Source: Pseudorhodobacter sp.
Lineage (GTDB): Bacteria > Pseudomonadota > Alphaproteobacteria > Rhodobacterales > Rhodobacteraceae
Length of the DNA stretch: 7,107 nt
Assembly: GCA_014378345.1 (NCBI GenBank)
Contig: JACMNW010000333.1
Span: 1 to 7,107, forward strand
Direction of reading: 5' to 3'
Positions 5,811 through 7,107 of the stretch are shown piece by piece. Every line of letters begins with the position of its first letter. The stretch's first letter is position 1. The notes under the pieces are model-generated. The model did no database searches and was not told the DNA's origin. It saw only the letters and a list, made by a program, of their open reading frames with translations. A program made the position numbers and the translations under genes.

Positions 5811-7107
5811 CACATCCCCCCATCCAAGGCGGCAACGGCAATGCTGGCTTGTTCGACATCGTCGAAGGGGTAGACACTGCCCGCGATGGTTTGACCGGAT
5901 TCGTGGCCCTTCCCGGCAATCAGCAATGCATCGCCGGGGCCAAGGGCATCGACACCAAGCAAGATTGCCTCGGCGCGGTCGCCCACCTCGTTCGCATCGG
6001 GGCACGCGGCCATGATGGCGGCGCGGATGCTGGCCGGGTCTTCGGACCGGGGGTTGTCATCGGTGACATAAAGCACATCTGCATGGTCGCGCGCCGCGGC
6101 CCCCATCAGGGGGCGTTTGCCGGTGTCGCGGTCGCCGCCCGCGCCGAAGACCACCAAGATGCGGCCCATCACGTGGGGGCGCAGGGCCTTTAGGGCGGTT
6201 TTCAAGGCATCGGGGGTATGGGCGTAATCGACGAAAACGGACGCGCCATTGCTGCGGCGGGCGGCGAGTTGCATGCGGCCACGCACGCCTTGAAGTTGGG
6301 GAAGTACCGCAAACACGCTGCGCGGAAACGCGCCAGAGCCGATGGCAAGGCCTGCGGCAAGCGCCACATTGTCGGCCTGAAACCCGCCGATCAGGGGAAG
6401 GCGCAGTTGGTAGGGATGATCGGCGTAGGAAAGGCGCAAATCTTGCCCGGTGGCATCAAAGCGTTGGCCGAGCAGGCGCAGGTCGTTACCAGCAGCATGG
6501 CCGACCGAGATTATCCGCTGGCCGCGCGCGTCGGCGATGGCGGCAATGTCTGCGCCGCGCGGATCGTCCATATTGATCACGGCGGTGCCATCATCGGGGA
6601 GCAGACGGTCAAACAGGCCCGCTTTGGCGGCAAAATACGCCTCGAACGTGTGGTGATAATCCAGATGGTCTTGGGTGAAGTTGGTAAAACCCGCCGCCTT
6701 CAGGCGGACGCCGTCCATCCGGCGCTGGTCAAGCCCGTGCGACGACGCCTCCATCGCGGCATGGGTGACACCTGCGGCGGCGGCATCGGCCAGCATGCGG
6801 TGCAGCGTGATGGGTTCGGGCGTGGTGTGGGGGCTTGGCGCCTCCCACGCGCCTTCAACGCCAGTGGTGCCGATGTTGATAGCCGCGTGACCCAAGGCCA
6901 TCCAGATTTGGCGGGTGAAATTGGCGACCGATGTTTTGCCGTTGGTTCCGGTGACGGCGATCATGGTATCGGGCTGTGCGCCAAACCACAGTGCGGCGGC
7001 ATAGGCCAAGGCTTGGCGCGGATCTTGCGCGATCACTAAGGCAGCTTGGGATCCGGAAAGTACGTCTGCCGCCACTTGCGCGCCAAGCGGGTCTGTCAAT
7101 ACGGCCC
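5810..7107 (-). CDS. murE: MurE, UDP-MurNAc-L-Ala-D-Glu:meso-diaminopimelate ligase (5' end missing)
   Basis: Cytoplasmic ATP-dependent ligase that adds the third residue of the peptidoglycan stem peptide. Numbering from the Leu at 7099, the P-loop TGTNGKTS is at residues 50-57, FTQDHLDYH at 141-149, the lysine expected to be carbamylated in FAAKAG at 159, DYAHTPDALK at 291-300, DNPRSEDP at 348-355 and GKGHE at 406-410. In this family DNPR marks meso-diaminopimelate as substrate; lysine-adding enzymes differ there. The reading frame stays open to the window edge (Ala-Val precede the Leu). About 431 residues are present against roughly 490 usual for MurE, so about 60 residues of the N-terminal UDP-binding domain lie outside. 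The TTG at 7099 is an internal leucine codon, not the start. The stop codon overlaps the murF start by one base. Confidence 0.96.
   Translation of the reverse strand, partial: AVLTDPLGAQVAADVLSGSQAALVIAQDPRQALAYAAALWFGAQPDTMIAVTGTNGKTSVANFTRQIWMALGHAAINIGTTGVEGAWEAPSPHTTPEPITLHRMLADAAAAGVTHAAMEASSHGLDQRRMDGVRLKAAGFTNFTQDHLDYHHTFEAYFAAKAGLFDRLLPDDGTAVINMDDPRGADIAAIADARGQRIISVGHAAGNDLRLLGQRFDATGQDLRLSYADHPYQLRLPLIGGFQADNVALAAGLAIGSGAFPRSVFAVLPQLQGVRGRMQLAARRSNGASVFVDYAHTPDALKTALKALRPHVMGRILVVFGAGGDRDTGKRPLMGAAARDHADVLYVTDDNPRSEDPASIRAAIMAACPDANEVGDRAEAILLGVDALGPGDALLIAGKGHESGQTIAGSVYPFDDVEQASIAVAALDGGM

Noticed and set aside
5811..6005. 65-residue N-terminal extension of the MurF frame
   Set aside because: The extension reads through murE in another frame, is rich in Arg and Cys, and has no Mur character. 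The ATG at 5810 overlapping the murE stop is the sound start.
7097..7099. TTG as the start of murE
   Set aside because: The frame continues to the window edge, and the protein would lack most of the N-terminal domain. It is an internal leucine codon in a gene cut by the window.

Overview
This window is a piece of a bacterial cell-wall (dcw/mra) cluster. Every convincing gene lies on the minus strand, so transcription runs from position 7107 towards position 1. The GC-rich codon use, Mur protein sequences such as the MurD start MIPVQGYAG, and the order murE-murF-mraY-...-murD point to an alphaproteobacterium, most likely of the Rhodobacterales/Roseobacter group. That placement is an inference from protein flavour, not from a database comparison.

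Layout in transcription order: murE (5' end cut off by the window, 7107-5810), murF (5810-4365), mraY (4364-3282), a ChaC-type gamma-glutamylcyclotransferase (3195-2473), a class I SAM-dependent methyltransferase (2439-1675), murD (1572-175), and then 174 bases of AT-rich non-coding DNA. murE/murF overlap by one base and murF/mraY abut with none between, so these three look translationally coupled. After mraY the spacing loosens (86, 33 and 102 nt), and a likely intrinsic terminator sits at the end of the methyltransferase gene, just before murD.

The four Mur/Mra proteins form one pathway. MurD adds D-Glu to UDP-MurNAc-L-Ala, MurE adds the diamino acid (meso-diaminopimelate, judged from its DNPR motif), MurF adds D-Ala-D-Ala, and MraY moves the phospho-MurNAc-pentapeptide onto undecaprenyl phosphate to make lipid I. 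The ChaC homologue (glutathione breakdown) and the methyltransferase have no known role in this pathway and look like passengers placed inside the cluster.

I found no new multi-gene system: no mobile element, CRISPR array, tRNA or rRNA. The most interesting non-coding signal is the three-armed repeat right after the murD stop codon (141-172). It can fold as either of two mutually exclusive hairpins, and only one of them is followed by a T tract. A consensus extended -10 promoter element lies just beyond it and points out of the window towards the next gene.
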